This document shows, piece by piece, positions 24,930-37,574 of a DNA stretch of 64,000 nt. The translations under genes and the position numbers were made by a program. How positions within the stretch are numbered: the stretch's first letter is position 1; each line of letters begins with the position of its first letter. Origin of the DNA: Phoronis australis (lineage: Eukaryota > Phoronida > Phoronidae); the NCBI GenBank assembly GCA_002633005.1, contig NMRA01000131.1:559808-623807 (forward strand). Reading direction: 5' to 3'. Below the pieces are notes generated by a model, which saw only the letters and a program-made list of their open reading frames with translations, was not told the DNA's origin and ran no database searches.

Positions 24930-24998
24930 GTGGTGGCGCAATGGAAGAGCACGCGCGCTCTGGTCTATAGGTTGTGTGTTCGAAGCCTTGCAGTTTTA
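24930..24998 (+). repeat. tRNA-derived SINE head (not a functional tRNA)
   Basis: TGGCGCAATGG at 24934-24944 matches a pol III A box (TRGYNNARYGG-like). GTTCGAAGCC at 24978-24987 matches a B box (GGTTCGANNCC-like), at tRNA spacing. The 5' bases GTGTGGTG have no complement downstream, so there is no acceptor stem. A tRNA-derived SINE promoter or old tRNA pseudogene fits best. The 3' boundary of any SINE body is not visible. Confidence 0.5.
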
Positions 24999-27904
24999 TG
25001 AATTTCCATTTTTAAATCACTTGGTCAAAGTAGACTCGTCAAGGGCAAAAAGAAAATTTTCCCCATTCAGCGTTATACGCTTTGCGGAATTTCCTACTAG
25101 ACAAAATGTTGCCCCCCCTTATGATGTTCTAGATCTACTTCTGAAATGTTCAAAATTATGGTCATTTCTTATATTTGCAAATGTATGAGTGGTTGCCTCA
25201 CTCTCCTCACTCTATTAGGAACCTCGGTTGCATAATCTTGTTGGCCAAATTGACTTTTGCTCTACAGGACACATAAATAAATTCACCTAGCATACTATAG
25301 TACCCTGACAACAGATGTCCTCCATAGCCTCTCCTGTATGCAGACTGTTTTTGAGCTAACTCTAGATGTTTGAGTTAAGGGTTTCCTCACTGTCACTGGC
25401 TTTGTATCTTCATACGCATACCGCTTTTCAAAAATAGGATTGTAATTGGTCTTTTAGCCTGAACAAGATTAACTTGACAAATAACAGTGAAGTCATTTTG
25501 TAACCCACTGAAGTCATCATCTGCTTGACCTAAGCAGATATGGTAACCATGGTGATTTTCATTATTCTGTATCCTTCACAGTTGATTTGGTGATTGATTA
25601 ACATTCTGTCCTGTGTGTTTGTTCCAGATGAAAGTATTTCTAGACACCAATGCAGGTCCACTGGAGACTTCCTCGTGGCCTGGCTTAAAGTGTTAAGTTT
25701 TGTAATAATTGCATTGAACTGGAACCAAAAATCCAAAATTTCCTAATTTGCTTAATAAATGACTAATTTCCCAAAACCTCGTACTCCATAGGTTTTCAAG
25801 CTCGATGCAGGTAAGCCAAACTCATCATATCAAAATTCAAACTCTGCAGTGACGAGTCAAAACAGGGTGTGAAGAACACTGTTTTCGTACATTTTTGGTG
25901 TTGGAAAATTATATCAAATCCATCTACTCTGGAAATACACACTTTAAGCAATTTTAAACTTTCATATTTAAAAGATTTGTTTAGCTGTTAGACTCAAGCA
26001 TCAAGGTGATAGACCTGAGTATTAGGATGTTTACATCTGTTTCCAAGACTTGCAGTTGTATGTACTTCACGTAAATAGGCCTTTGGCCCACATTACAAAT
26101 AATTTATATAGTATTCAAAGAGTTCAAGATATCTAGACCAATACTAATTTACATCAAGAAACTCGTTTCGACGTTTCTCAATATTAATCAAATATTTAAA
26201 TATTTACCAATTTTCTTAAGTTATTTAAATCAGGGGTCTGAACACTGTTTCATCCACTCTATCGAATATACGTAAAAAGTGTATGCACAAATCAGACTAT
26301 AATTTACATTCAAGAAGAAAGTTTATTTCTGATTCCACCTTCCCGCTATTGCATGAAGTAGTAAATATGGTAATGCTGAGTCAGCTCTGCACAATGTTTC
26401 GTGTTGTATGGCAGTATTTCTCCAAAACTAGTGGCATGTCGGTGTGGGTGTCTTTGCAAAAACACCTGCTATTGAGATTGTATTTTCATTTTATGACTGT
26501 TAACCCTCCAATAAATAGTGTTTGTCAGTTTTTGTTTTCAAAGAATGATGTGTTTTGCATGGCATCACTTTCTTCCTGAATTTTAAATAGGATGAATTAG
26601 CTATTTTATGTTAATTAGAATTGCAGGCATGGTTGAAATAGCCCCAAATTTTATGAAAATCGTTGGAAATATGATGTTGGTTTCAAGAGCAAATATAAGA
26701 AAATATCCCGTAGTACTTAGGTTGACTACATAGTGTTTCAGTGCAAACTGTGCCTGGGATAATTGCATGTCCAGTTGGTGCTCTGGTGTTAGCTAATCAC
26801 TTTAAAAATGGTGGATTGTACAGTATTTTACAATAATTAGGAATGTCGTTGAAATTCTCTCTAAAATAAATTAATAAGTAGGTTTGTGACATGCTTATAT
26901 GTGTGCCATAGCATTTCTTCTAAAATTCATCTCTAGCATTCTTAGACCCATTTTCTCAAACATGTGGTTAGTTAGGGACAGAGTGGACTAACCATGCTGT
27001 CACTCAGATTACGTAACTTGCTCAGCCCTTGAAAACTGATCAGAAATCTGGTTAGTTGACTGTTTTTCAATGAACAGCATGCCATATATTTTTATATAGA
27101 TCTTGTGGAACAGGGTGGAAGCGATTCTATGACTGCGCATCTAAATTCCAACTGTTATCTCAGGACAACATCCCAGTCCCTGACCAGACTCATATTCCTA
27201 AATTCTGTATCAAAAATGCTTTATACCCGGAGATGGAACTCCAGTCCTAGATCTCATAGTCCAGTTCAGAAATCCTGGTTGCCGTAACTGTTATTTGGTG
27301 GATATAATTTAGTCAGTCACCAGTTATGGAGACCTGTGGATGCGTGTGTGGAGCTCAAACAGGACTGTTTTTGAAAATTCAATAAAGAAGAGTTGTGAAA
27401 ATGTGACGCTAAAATGTGAAATTATCGTTTCACATGCCCAGTTTGCAGTGAATGGCGTTTTTTCCAAAGTGATGCATAGTCTGCTCCCCAGATGGTGACA
27501 ATTCACTATTAATTGTCAATACACATGGCTAGATTACATAGGGTCAGAGAAGTCCATCTGATAAATCAATATTTGAGGTGATAGAAACTGCAAGTACCTA
27601 CATTCATGTCGTTGCATCACACTTGCCCAGGATATTACACGTTTGGCTAAATGCCAACAAACATATTCTCAATTTCCTCTTTTGCCAAACGTTAATGTTC
27701 TGTTATATTGTTTTCTCAAACTTAATAAAATCTAGACTTTTAGCTACAATTCATAAAATAATAAAGCCTTTAGTGCTCTTCAGCTGTGTGTTGAGCAGTT
27801 TTGCACTACCTCGAAGAGGTGGGTTAAGTTGTCACTACTCTAACTTTTGTCCACATAGTCACTTAAACTAGCACAAGTCTGTATTTGAGTTCAAGCACTT
27901 ATTC

Positions 27905-27921
27905 AAGTGTGTGTGTGTGTT
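27905..27921. repeat. Microsatellite (GT)n
   Basis: Short run of GT dinucleotides. Confidence 0.85.
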
Positions 27922-29380
27922 ATCATGGAATTTGGACTGGTAAAAGTCTCTACTTTCCTGTCAGTACCTTGACATCCCCTGACATTTATGCTGTATGCAT
28001 TGATAAACTTTTCACCTGCCTTACATTAAAATGATGATGGCTTGCAGTTTTAAGATATGTCTCCATTACAGTCCATGTTCTGTCCTAGCTAGATAACTGA
28101 CAATAATCTTGGTGAAGTACTTTTTGAAAAAATATCAAAACTTCTAGAACTTAATTGTCTTGATGTTCAGTTGTGAGGTGTTAAGAGTTCATTGACTTCT
28201 TATGGTAGCCAAGTTTTATCAAACTTAGTTTGTGTTAGAAATAATAAAATAAGATGACCCTTTGGAATGTCACTCGTTATATAATGGACAATGAGTGGGT
28301 TGCCAAAATTATATTCATCATCCACATCCATGAACTACCAATGAGATTCACTTTGTGCTCCCAGACACAATCCTGCCATTGATGGGTCACCTTTTAAGTG
28401 TTAAGTTACCTAACTACATCAGATTCAGGTAGAACCAGGTAACATGTTGTGTCAACAATCCCTTTTGGCTCTTGAGGTCCAGTGTTTACTGCCAGGTACT
28501 TGAGATCTGGGCTCTGTACAGTTATGTGTTCTTCCGAGTGTGGTACAGGTCCTTCAGTCGTAAAATGAGCTGATACAGATCGGTGGTGTGGTTTTTTGCT
28601 TCAAAATGATTCGAAAGTACTACACGTGTGATGCTTCCTTAAGCCAGAATGTGATAGCACCGGTAAAAGTTTGCAATTTTGAGCTGGCAGTGGTAAGTTG
28701 ATTTGAGCGAAACTACAGAAACATGCTGAAAGGTAGAAGGTTGATATCACTATCATTCCTAGACACTATATGCTTCAAAGTATGCTAGTAATAACATAGA
28801 TATCTTGAACAACTGGCTCTAGTTGTCTGGTGTTTGTGTTTTGTTGCCAACATCAGCACCACCAATAGTTATGTCAATAACTGTGTCAGTAGGAATATGT
28901 CATCTTGATATTACCAGACATTTGGTTGTTACAGCCTTCCATCACATAGACTAACAAACCAAGTTTTGATGAAGAACACTTGGGGTTACGAAATTGATAT
29001 CTAATTTTTCCTTGGTCAAATTTGAGATGATTTCAAAGATTTGAAAGTACTGGCAATGTTCCATGCGTATAACAATGTACTGTGACAAAATGCCAGTTTC
29101 TAGCCGCGTGAATATGATGGGGGATCTGTGTTCAAATGTCGCTAGTACAAAAATTCTGTTGTGGAAATTATCTCCTTATTTTGTATAAATTGCCATTTTT
29201 TCATTTTTCAAAGGTTGATTACCTTATTGCAAATAGTGTAAAGTTTACCAAAAAGTTGTTTTATGACATCTGTGCTGTGCAAGCCATGTTTATAATATGC
29301 TAAACTTTTCTTAATATTTATTTTTTCTCAAGAATTTCAATTGTCAGGCTCATTGTGTGCTAAATAAGTGGAGAATTATT

Positions 29381-29612
29381 GTAGATGTATCTAGTACAAA
29401 AATGACTTGATACTGTAGATTATTTAGTACAAAAATGACTGATATTGTAGATGTATCTAGTACAAAATGACTTGACATTGTAGATAAAATCTAGTTCAGA
29501 ATGACTGATATTGTAGATGTATCTAATACAAATATGACTTGATATTGTAGATGTGTTTAGTACAAAAATGATTTAATATTGTAGATGTATCTAGTACAAA
29601 ATGACCCGATAT
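29381..29612 (+). repeat. 33-34-bp tandem repeat, seven copies
   Basis: Units begin with GTAGATGTATCTAGTACAAA and end AATGACTTGATATT. Starts are at 29381, 29415, 29447, 29480, 29513, 29547 and 29581, so spacing is 32-34 bp. Copies differ by small substitutions and 1-2-base indels. A minisatellite within intron 1, with no coding sense. Confidence 0.95.
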
Positions 29613-30610
29613 CGCCCATTGGTGATATGTTGTTTTACGGTGTTGGCACCCAATGACAGTAGAGATGTCATCATTCACATTTGTGTTTTTACTGGGGGCA
29701 CTTTTGTGCCAAATTCTAAATGAATGTGAAAGTCAATTAATGAAGCCAAAACCTATATCTGATCCTAGATTTCATTAAGATGAAGCCCTTGATCTCATAT
29801 TGATTTGTCACCAGCCTTTTTCCCAGGGGAAAATGATGAGATGTTTGTCACAGTTGGCCACAAGATGATCTGGCCAATATTAGATGTGGTTATGTAGGTT
29901 TGTACACACAGACACAAGTACTTGAGCTTTGTTGGTAAAATAACATGGTAGTGTGACATGATATTACAGCAGTAATATGTGCTGTTTGCAGAACATTGAG
30001 AAACTCGCATATTTGCAACAAGTCTTAAAGAATGCTTTGCATGGATTAGTGGTATTATTTGAGAAAAGCATTTAATCACCCGAGAATGGCTATAGAAAAC
30101 ATTTAAATGTTATTGATTGTTAAGACATAGGTGTATTGAAATTGCTTTGAGTACTGCATTCCTAAATGGGGCCCAAAGTTTGGTTGTGTTTCACAGTTAT
30201 GAAAACAATTTTGGCTACTGTTCAATTGCAATGCAAGTTTCAATGTAATAGTAGTAGAGGTATGTATTCAATTTTTGATACTTGTCTCAGATGATTTGTT
30301 ATTGTGGGTGTTGTTTAGCATGGCTGGTACTGTAATGTAAGACACGCCTCTCAGTATCAGGTCTGACTATGTTTTTAGTTTTTAGCCATTTCTTCATTGT
30401 TCTAACTTCAGTACTGTGTGGAAGATGTTGATTGACTGGCACAGTGAGTTCTTTCTTGAATTTATTAATTTGGGCTTTTGTGTTTAGGTAAAAGTGATCT
30501 CTAATGATGCTTGCATTTTAGTAAGGTGACTATGCCTTACTGAAGTTCATGGAAACACTCATTTGACATTTTAGAAATCTTTTTGCAACTTAAAGTTGCA
30601 TTCTACCATA

Positions 30611-31315
30611 CTGGCAAAAACAAAAATCAAATTAGTCCTTTCACTCTCAGAAAATTTGTCTAATCAGTAATATTCGTTACAAAATGCCCTTTCCCATATC
30701 TCCACCACTGTCGAAGTTTCAATATTAACATTGGTTAACTGCAAAGTTAAGCATTACTGTTAAGCTTTGCAGTTATTCAGGAAACTAATTCACTGAAGTT
30801 ATGTCAAGGTGGCTGAGTATCGGATTATCTCAACAGAGGCAGTATGGTGGGAACTCCTTCAATGTTTAGTTTGGTAATGAATCCAGCAAATACATCAAAA
30901 CAAAATGATTATACTGCCAAAATAATAAATCTTAGAATAAAACATTAACCAGTCAACGCCCGCTGTTGACAAACACAGTGACTCCTGACGATCAGTTTGG
31001 TGGCATTGAAGTTTAGCATTCACATTTTTATGAGGTGTAGATGCTTCGCTGTCAAATCCCCTTTACTCCGAAGTAAACTCACGCTGTTAACTTGGATCCT
31101 AATCCAAAGTTAAGCTGACCAAAACTGCCCTAACACATAATATTCTGAGCCAGCAGGAAAGTCCTTCAACTAGAACATTTAATCAACTGGAGCCACAGGT
31201 GAATTCAATGTTTTTGTTGTTAACGGAAATGGAATCCTATCACAGTAAAGAATATTACTGGTGAGACCAATTTTATCAGAGTAAAAGGCCTAATTTGATT
31301 TTTGTTTTCAACCCT
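30611..31315. mobile_element. MITE family C
   Basis: The left end AACAAAAATCAAATTAGTCC (from about 30620) pairs with GGCCTAATTTGATTTTTGTT near 31288-31307. The arms continue through a CAGTAATATTC/GAATATTACTG block, about 70 bp imperfect. A related segment lies near 15245-15440. Non-coding, about 700 bp. Confidence 0.7.
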
Positions 31316-31424
31316 ATAAACAGGGCGAAATTAATATAACATCTATAAAATGTGAAATAAATATTTCCGTGCAATTCAAAAAGTTATCGCTCACCTTGGT
31401 AAGTTTTAAAAAAAATTCCAATGG

Positions 31425-31876
31425 AGGTTATGTAGAACCATATCGACAAGTCTGTATTTAGTAAAAAAATGCAAAACTGCTGAATTTAACTCAGTAAAAG
31501 TATATATTTTCTGAAATTAAAAACGTAGAATTTGTTTTTTGGCTTTATACGAACTTGGTTCTCGAGACCATGTTTTAGTAACATTTACCTAAAAATAAAT
31601 GTACATTCATATCCAAACAATGTCATCAATAATATGACCAAATTCCCTCTGGTAAGAATATTCAAGATAAAATCTTACTAAAACGATAGCCTTCCATGCA
31701 AAAGTGAGACATTTTAAAAATAATTCCTGATATTGTTTTGCAGAAGAGTGCGTAAAATAAAGCATAATTAGTATCTGAAAGGTTCATATGAATCCAATTG
31801 GCCATTTTTGAGATATGAGGTTTCGAAGGTATATTAGCCAAATTTGGCAATTTTTTCTGCAGTCCTACACCTTTAC
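31425..31876. mobile_element. MITE family D, copy 2 (diverged)
   Basis: The left end AGGTTATGTAGAACCATATC matches the end of the element at 11241. The right end GCAGTCCTACACCTTTA is a weak inverse. Internal GAGATATGAGGTTTCGAAGG corresponds to the other copy. Confidence 0.5.
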
Positions 31877-32951
31877 CAGGACACTAAAGTCTGAAAAATT
31901 TGTTTTGTTTGTTTTTCATCCTGTGTGCGTAGCTCGCTCCTCAGCCTACTTACCAAACATAACCTTTATTCAGTGAAACATATCAGTACACTCTCTGATA
32001 TTATTAACTGACCTCATGTAATGTTAGATTTATTTGCGGCATCTCTTGTGCCTGGAGTAATGTATAAATTCAAAACTATGCAGGCTTTGTTGCTTTTTCA
32101 AAATCCCCCCTCCATATCCAATATATAGTGCTAGGAATGTGTTTATTATTGGTTGAAATGGGACTTGTATCATATTTATCCAGTGAGTTGTCATCTCACT
32201 CCTGGTGACCTCTGTAAGTGATTAGTCATCAGGAATTCTCAGAGTTATTCCTTGAGCCAATCAACATCAAGGTCATGTTGTGTGCCGCCAATATTGATGT
32301 GAGCTGGCAGTGTTCCACAAGCAGTTACTGGTAATTACAGGAGAAGTCTACTAATTATCGAGGGGTTTATGAGTAAGTTATGTAATTAGAATTGAAGAGA
32401 CCCCAAGCTGAGTTTTCAAAGCAGTCTGGTGTTGCTTTTGTTAATTGTCTGGTTGTGTAAGCAATTTGTGAGGTGTTTCAGTCATTGTGGGGGAAACTTA
32501 GATACCTTGCTAGCTGCCATTGACATTTGGCAGGAGCAGCAATAGTGGGAAACGAGAACAAGTTTGATTGTCAGTTATTGTCTTGGTTTATGCCATTGTT
32601 TCTCAGTCCTTTTCATGCTTCCAAAATCGCACAGAAATTGGAATTCTTATCAGGCAATTACTAAGTAACTGTAATATTTAGCCTGCCAGCTACTGTGGGA
32701 AGACGTCAAAATATGTCTTTAGTCAGTTTTGTACGAAGGCTAGTTAATATTGGTAATCACTACTGACCAGCATAGCAGTAGCAAACAGAACTCAGGTGCC
32801 CTAGCGTGAAGTTCTGGTCAGTTTGCGTGAAAATCAAGACTGTGCAAAGTGACAGCCTGACTGTGACCACTGTCTCTGGCTGTCCTCGGTAGAGATGGTG
32901 AAGCTCTTATAGGAGCTTCATACGCTGGAAGCTTCTTGGCGAATTATGCCT

Positions 32952-33375
32952 CACACTGATTAAAACATCAAAGTTACTTTATCATAAATGCCTTTGCACC
33001 TAGAGGGTCACCCTAGGAGGGTGTCAATGTCTTTAATTCCTTTCAACTTGAACAAATATGTTATTACGGTAATCAAATTTTTTCTTCAAGCAGTCTTTCG
33101 TTCAGTTGTCTAAATCGGTAACTGGCCATATTTATACTGGGCGTGCTCCTACAGTATTTGTGCCATGCCAATCAGAAGCATCTGTAGCGTTAAAAATGGC
33201 CTGTTGCCGATTTGGGCAACTGAACGAAGGACTGCTTGAAGAAAAAAATTTGATTACGAGAGTATTTGTTTGAGTTGGAAGTAATAAAAGACATCGACGG
33301 ACCCCTAAGATGTCCCTCTATGCACAAAAGGTACTGGTGCTTATAGCAATGCAACTTAGATGGTTTAATCATTGT
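32952..33375. mobile_element. Long foldback element with about 190-bp arms
   Basis: The centre is near 33165. TCAAATTTTTTCTTCAAGCA (33078 on) pairs with TGCTTGAAGAAAAAAATTTGA (33232 on). Outward, the arms also share GTCTTTCGTTCAGTTG, AATGTCTTTAATTCCTT, TAGAGGGTCACC and ACTGATTAAAACATCAAAG with their inverses, to about 32952 and 33375. Similarity decreases outwards but is clear. No protein-coding frame except palindrome shadows. Confidence 0.85.
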
Positions 33376-34162
33376 CGGGTGAGAAGCTCCTATCACCATT
33401 TGGGCCAGCTAGAGATACTGGTCATAGTCTAGTGAAAAGCAAATGTTTTGTGAATATGTTTGGGAGCTTACTAGCCTATCCTAGCATACTCTCGAGTTCC
33501 GAATAGTCGTATCTATACGATTATTTTTTTCAGACTCGTTTTCCAGTCTATACGGCGCTTATTCGGGTCTCTACGTTTATTAATTTTCTAACCTTTTTCC
33601 ACTCTCCACGATTATTTAATTCAGCAAGCTCAAATTTTTGTTTCATTCAATACAAATTTGGTGCACAAAAACTTCGCGGCGGACACCGGGTATCGTACCA
33701 TGGTCATAAAACAAGTTAATTTGCTCTAAACCTCTAGACCACCAGACACTCTGGTCAGAGCTCGTAATTTAGAAGAGCTATATACCACTCCGCGTTATAC
33801 ACGGAGGTCACATATCATACATATTAAAAATTTTATTCCCTAAAATATACAACTGTGTGTTTCGAAGCGTAAAATAATCGGACTCCCAAGCAAGGGTTTA
33901 CGCAGCGACCGTCTGTTGGACCATAGATGAGTATCTATGGTTGGACGGCCAGAATGTTATTTTGGACGGGTTCGACGGGATCTGTGTCGGCAAAATTTAA
34001 AAAAGCTTGAAATGATGACCACTTTCTCAATATTAACGGCTGGTCGGCAGTCGCTCAAAGAAATAGGGGATCAGTAATTACAGAAATGAGAAATTTAATA
34101 CACAAAAAGTGCATTTTTCAATATTCCGCGAGCCTCGTGACACAGATCGGTGTTACCGGCAG

Positions 34163-34211
34163 NNNNNNNNNNNNNNNNNNNNNNNNNNNNNNNNNNNNNN
34201 NNNNNNNNNNN
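34163..34211. other. Assembly gap (49 N)
   Basis: 49 undetermined bases inside intron 1. Sequence on both sides is non-repetitive, and a possible - strand exon abuts the right side. Confidence 1.
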
Positions 34212-34361
34212 TAGTGGCAGCTTCTGAAGTGATGGGTTGGTGAGATTGGATTGTTTGTTCGTGGGATGAATTCACTGTTTCCATTTCATAAACAAAGATT
34301 TTTTTGCTGTAAGCGCAAGCTAATGTCTTGCAGTCAACGGGACTCAACGTAGGAGTACATT
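34212..34361 (-). pseudogene. Doubtful antisense exon or coding fragment cut by the gap
   Basis: On the - strand, GGCATTACAG|AATGTACT could be an acceptor. The frame then reads about 50 codons (...KTLACAYSKKIFVYEM...) into the gap. The ACAYSKKIFVYEM segment has the rhythm of a beta-propeller strand (as in WD-type proteins), but no family can be named. It could be part of a gene nested in the intron, a retro-copied fragment, or chance. Confidence 0.2.
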
Positions 34362-37300
34362 CTGTAATGCCAGTTACTGTTAGTGAAAAGGAGGGCAATC
34401 ACCTACTTCAATCTTTATGCTTGGCAACAATATCCAACCAGCACTTGAATCATCTTTTCAAACTCATCATTCTTACCAGTACTTAAATTGAATGTAGTTT
34501 GAACAAGGCAAAGTCCTGAACATGATACCAGTTGTGTTCTGTGTTCTTTGTATTTTTGCAAATCAATAGGTGATAGTTTTGATATAACAAAAAAATAGTG
34601 GTGCTGATTTTGACTGTGTATGAGATTGAAAATGTTGCTGGTTAGTCAACATTGGACATGTTAACAGCTCCAGTTAACATCGCACATCGCAGCTAACAGG
34701 TGGATTTAATAGCGCAGCGTTGCAGTATGAACGCTCAACTTTTTTTTAATTGCAGGCGGTCTGATACACGTAACAGACGTGCGCAGGCCTCGCTCAACTT
34801 TGGTCCAATCGAATTTATCGCGAGGTGCTACTGTTATCGTCAACAATTACAGGGTAGTGCCTTCACTAACAGCTGCTTAAATCTGCTCTAATAATAACCA
34901 ATCGATTTAAAAACAGATTTAATGTCACTTAGCATATGTAACATTGAATAAAATCATAGCGTGCAATGCGACCTTGCGATAACTTCGATGACGACAGCGG
35001 CACCAACCGCTTACTTTGATGTTCATTAACTACCGAAGCCTGTATGAATGGTCCAGTTAACTGCACTGTTTACGTCGACGCTCCACTCAGACCGGAGTTA
35101 TGTCAATATGAAAGGGCCCATATTTTGTATATGAATTATTTTTTCCCCCTTAGATAAAGTAATTTGCACATCCTGAATTAATTTTCTTAAGTCTAGGGCT
35201 TTGACATGGCGACCTCTATACTTATCTAGCATTGCCCTCATTGTGAAACATTAAATATTTTATTTGTCCTGGTAATGGTTGATGACCTTGTTTTATGGAG
35301 CTAGGCTTTGTTAAGAATGAATGAGTGATGCAGTTGAACCATACTATTCAGGTCAGCTGTAAACATGTGTGACAACTAGAACAGGTGAGATGATTTGTCT
35401 CAGGTGAAGACAAAATGAGATGGATTTGATGGCTTTCACCATGTAAGATTACTTAAACCAAATTTGTTGGTTTGTAATACCAGTAATAGTCGAATAGGTG
35501 GGTCCCTGATTTGAAATTGATTTGAGAACAAGTTACTACCACTGAATAACAAATAATGGGCGTTAATTAGTAGGAGTAAGTGGTTCACAAATCAGGGACT
35601 GGTGTATCTGACTGTTACCATAATGTCCACAATGGTTTTCTAAGTGGGTTGATGTTATTCATTTAACTTAAAAATCATCTAACAAGAACATTTTATCCTG
35701 CAATTTTACTGTAAGTTAATGTTGGTGTTTGGATTCTGGATGAGCTTCTTAAGATTCTATTGCTCCTCTTTATAGCTCAATTGGTCAAGGTCTGGTTAAG
35801 ACAGTATAACACGTGTGACAGGTACAACTCCTTATCCCGTACGAAAACACCTTCAACTTGAAGTTACAGAATTAATTCTCCAGAAGCCATTTCATTCATC
35901 AGTATTGATCGCTAACTGTATACTTTATGTACCGAGGTGGCTAGGGAATTGAATTCAGCAGATGATGCAATACCGAATAGTTTCATCAATAACAAGCTTT
36001 TTGCTACCATCGGTTACATAATGTGCAAAATAGTACTTTCATGGGTTCAGTCATTTCTGACATAATTGTGAGTATGATGGCTAGACTGTTGTTATTAACA
36101 CTTTCATGTATCGCCTCATCGTGTGTGATTTGTTGCTTCTAGTTACACTGCAAAATCTCACCAGTTTCGGACAAAATAATTGCCAAAATTTCCCTATCCT
36201 CGAGGTTCTATCTAACGTTGTGAATTTTCAGTTTTTCAAAATGTCTTATGGGAACTTGAAAGCGGCAGAGAAAATTGAAATTCAGATATCCACTTATGCC
36301 ATTAATTACTGGCATTTGCTAATAAGTACTCCACATCTGGAGCTAGGTTGCTTCTGTCACTGTACTTGTGACTGTCATGGTGCACAAATAACATTTGTGT
36401 ATCAGCACATGTAATGGGTAATGCTTTCACTTCAGAACTCAACCAGTTTTTACAGGGGATGGAAATGATCCCATGGCTGTGCTTTAAAGTCCAGCCATTA
36501 TTCTCTAAACCCCAGTTCTGGATATGTGTATAACAAACCTGCTTTATAAATCCCCAGTCCTGGGCTGGCCATGAATTGCAAACTGGTGCTGAAAATGGTC
36601 CAAGCACATTGAGTAAATTTACAAACTTCTCCGGGGAACCAAACTGGGGACCAGTCCGGGTGAGGAAGAATCTATCTTTTCTTGTCAATTATTCTCGTCT
36701 TTTGCACTGACATGACCCACACTGTGGAGAACTTTCATAAATATTTATGATGTTAACCACATGCTGGAAGATATCTGGTGGGTAAAACTTGGTTGTTCAA
36801 AGCATAGATCTCGCTAAGGATAAAGTGGTTATGTGCTTCGCTCCTTGTAGATGGCAATGTCTTTAGATGTTCTTGCGTTTTTGTACACAAGATCCTCACC
36901 TGTGCAGTCCGTACGCCTGGTGTCTGTATGTTGTGACTGAGAGGCTGTGGATATTTGGACATTGCAGTCATTCTTATCTTATTCTGTATAAAAATAATGA
37001 CTCAAATTGTCTGTTTTTGTATTTTTGGCAAGGTTGGCTACCTTTCTACTGCTTATCAAATTTCCAACCAGCATTGGTTTTATGACAGCTCTTCTGAGCA
37101 TGCTGTGCTGATAGCAGTAAAGTTCACTTGAAGTCCCAACTATCGCAACATTGGACAAACAGAAGTCAGAAACTTAGTGTTGTTTCTTCCTTCTAAATCA
37201 ACGATTCAACTCCATTTGGTCCATAGTAATGATTAGTTACAACCACTGCCTCCCACTTTTAACCAAAGCAAATGGTTTAACACAAGACTTTGATTGTAAC

Positions 37301-37574
37301 AGATGTGCTGTTTTGTACTTTAAGGTAATTGATTGCCTTCATAATCATTACCAAGGATGGATTTGTTAAATGATGTTTAAGATAAAAGTAGTAGACCCTT
37401 AAAATTGTTTTGTTTTTAAAATTCTTCATGATTACAGATGTATGACATGAACATTCATTCTGCTATTGCAATTATATTTTTTGCAGAAGGTGGGGTTTAT
37501 AGTAGACTTAAAATGACAAGTACGGTAAATTGTATGGATGATGTGAATGTTAACTCTCATTTCCTTAATTTCAG

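Larger units (their letters stand above)
20606..37574 (+). other. Intron 1 of the scaffold gene (about 17 kb)
   Basis: Bounded by AAG|GTATAG and TTAATTTCAG|GAA. It contains one doubtful exon (22250-22612), a local array of the CTAGTGGCAG repeat, a tRNA-like SINE block, a 33-bp tandem array, large foldbacks and an assembly gap. The many 60-100-codon open frames lack splice support or protein composition. Long first introns are usual for such scaffold genes. Confidence 0.6.

Noticed and set aside
24930-24998. Functional tRNA gene
   Set aside because: A and B boxes are present but the acceptor stem does not pair and no clean cloverleaf can be drawn.
29381-29612. Regular repeats resembling a CRISPR array
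   Set aside because: Units are contiguous and all parts of the unit are similar, so there are no distinct spacers. No cas genes exist in this eukaryotic window.
33190-33399. Minus-strand ORF near 33.3 kb
   Set aside because: It lies inside the right arm of the foldback and has no independent support.
36302-36688. 128-codon minus-strand frame
   Set aside because: No splice signals fitting an exon, composition like translated non-coding sequence, and part of it overlaps a dispersed-repeat-like segment (AAAATCTCACCAGTTTCGG near 36150).
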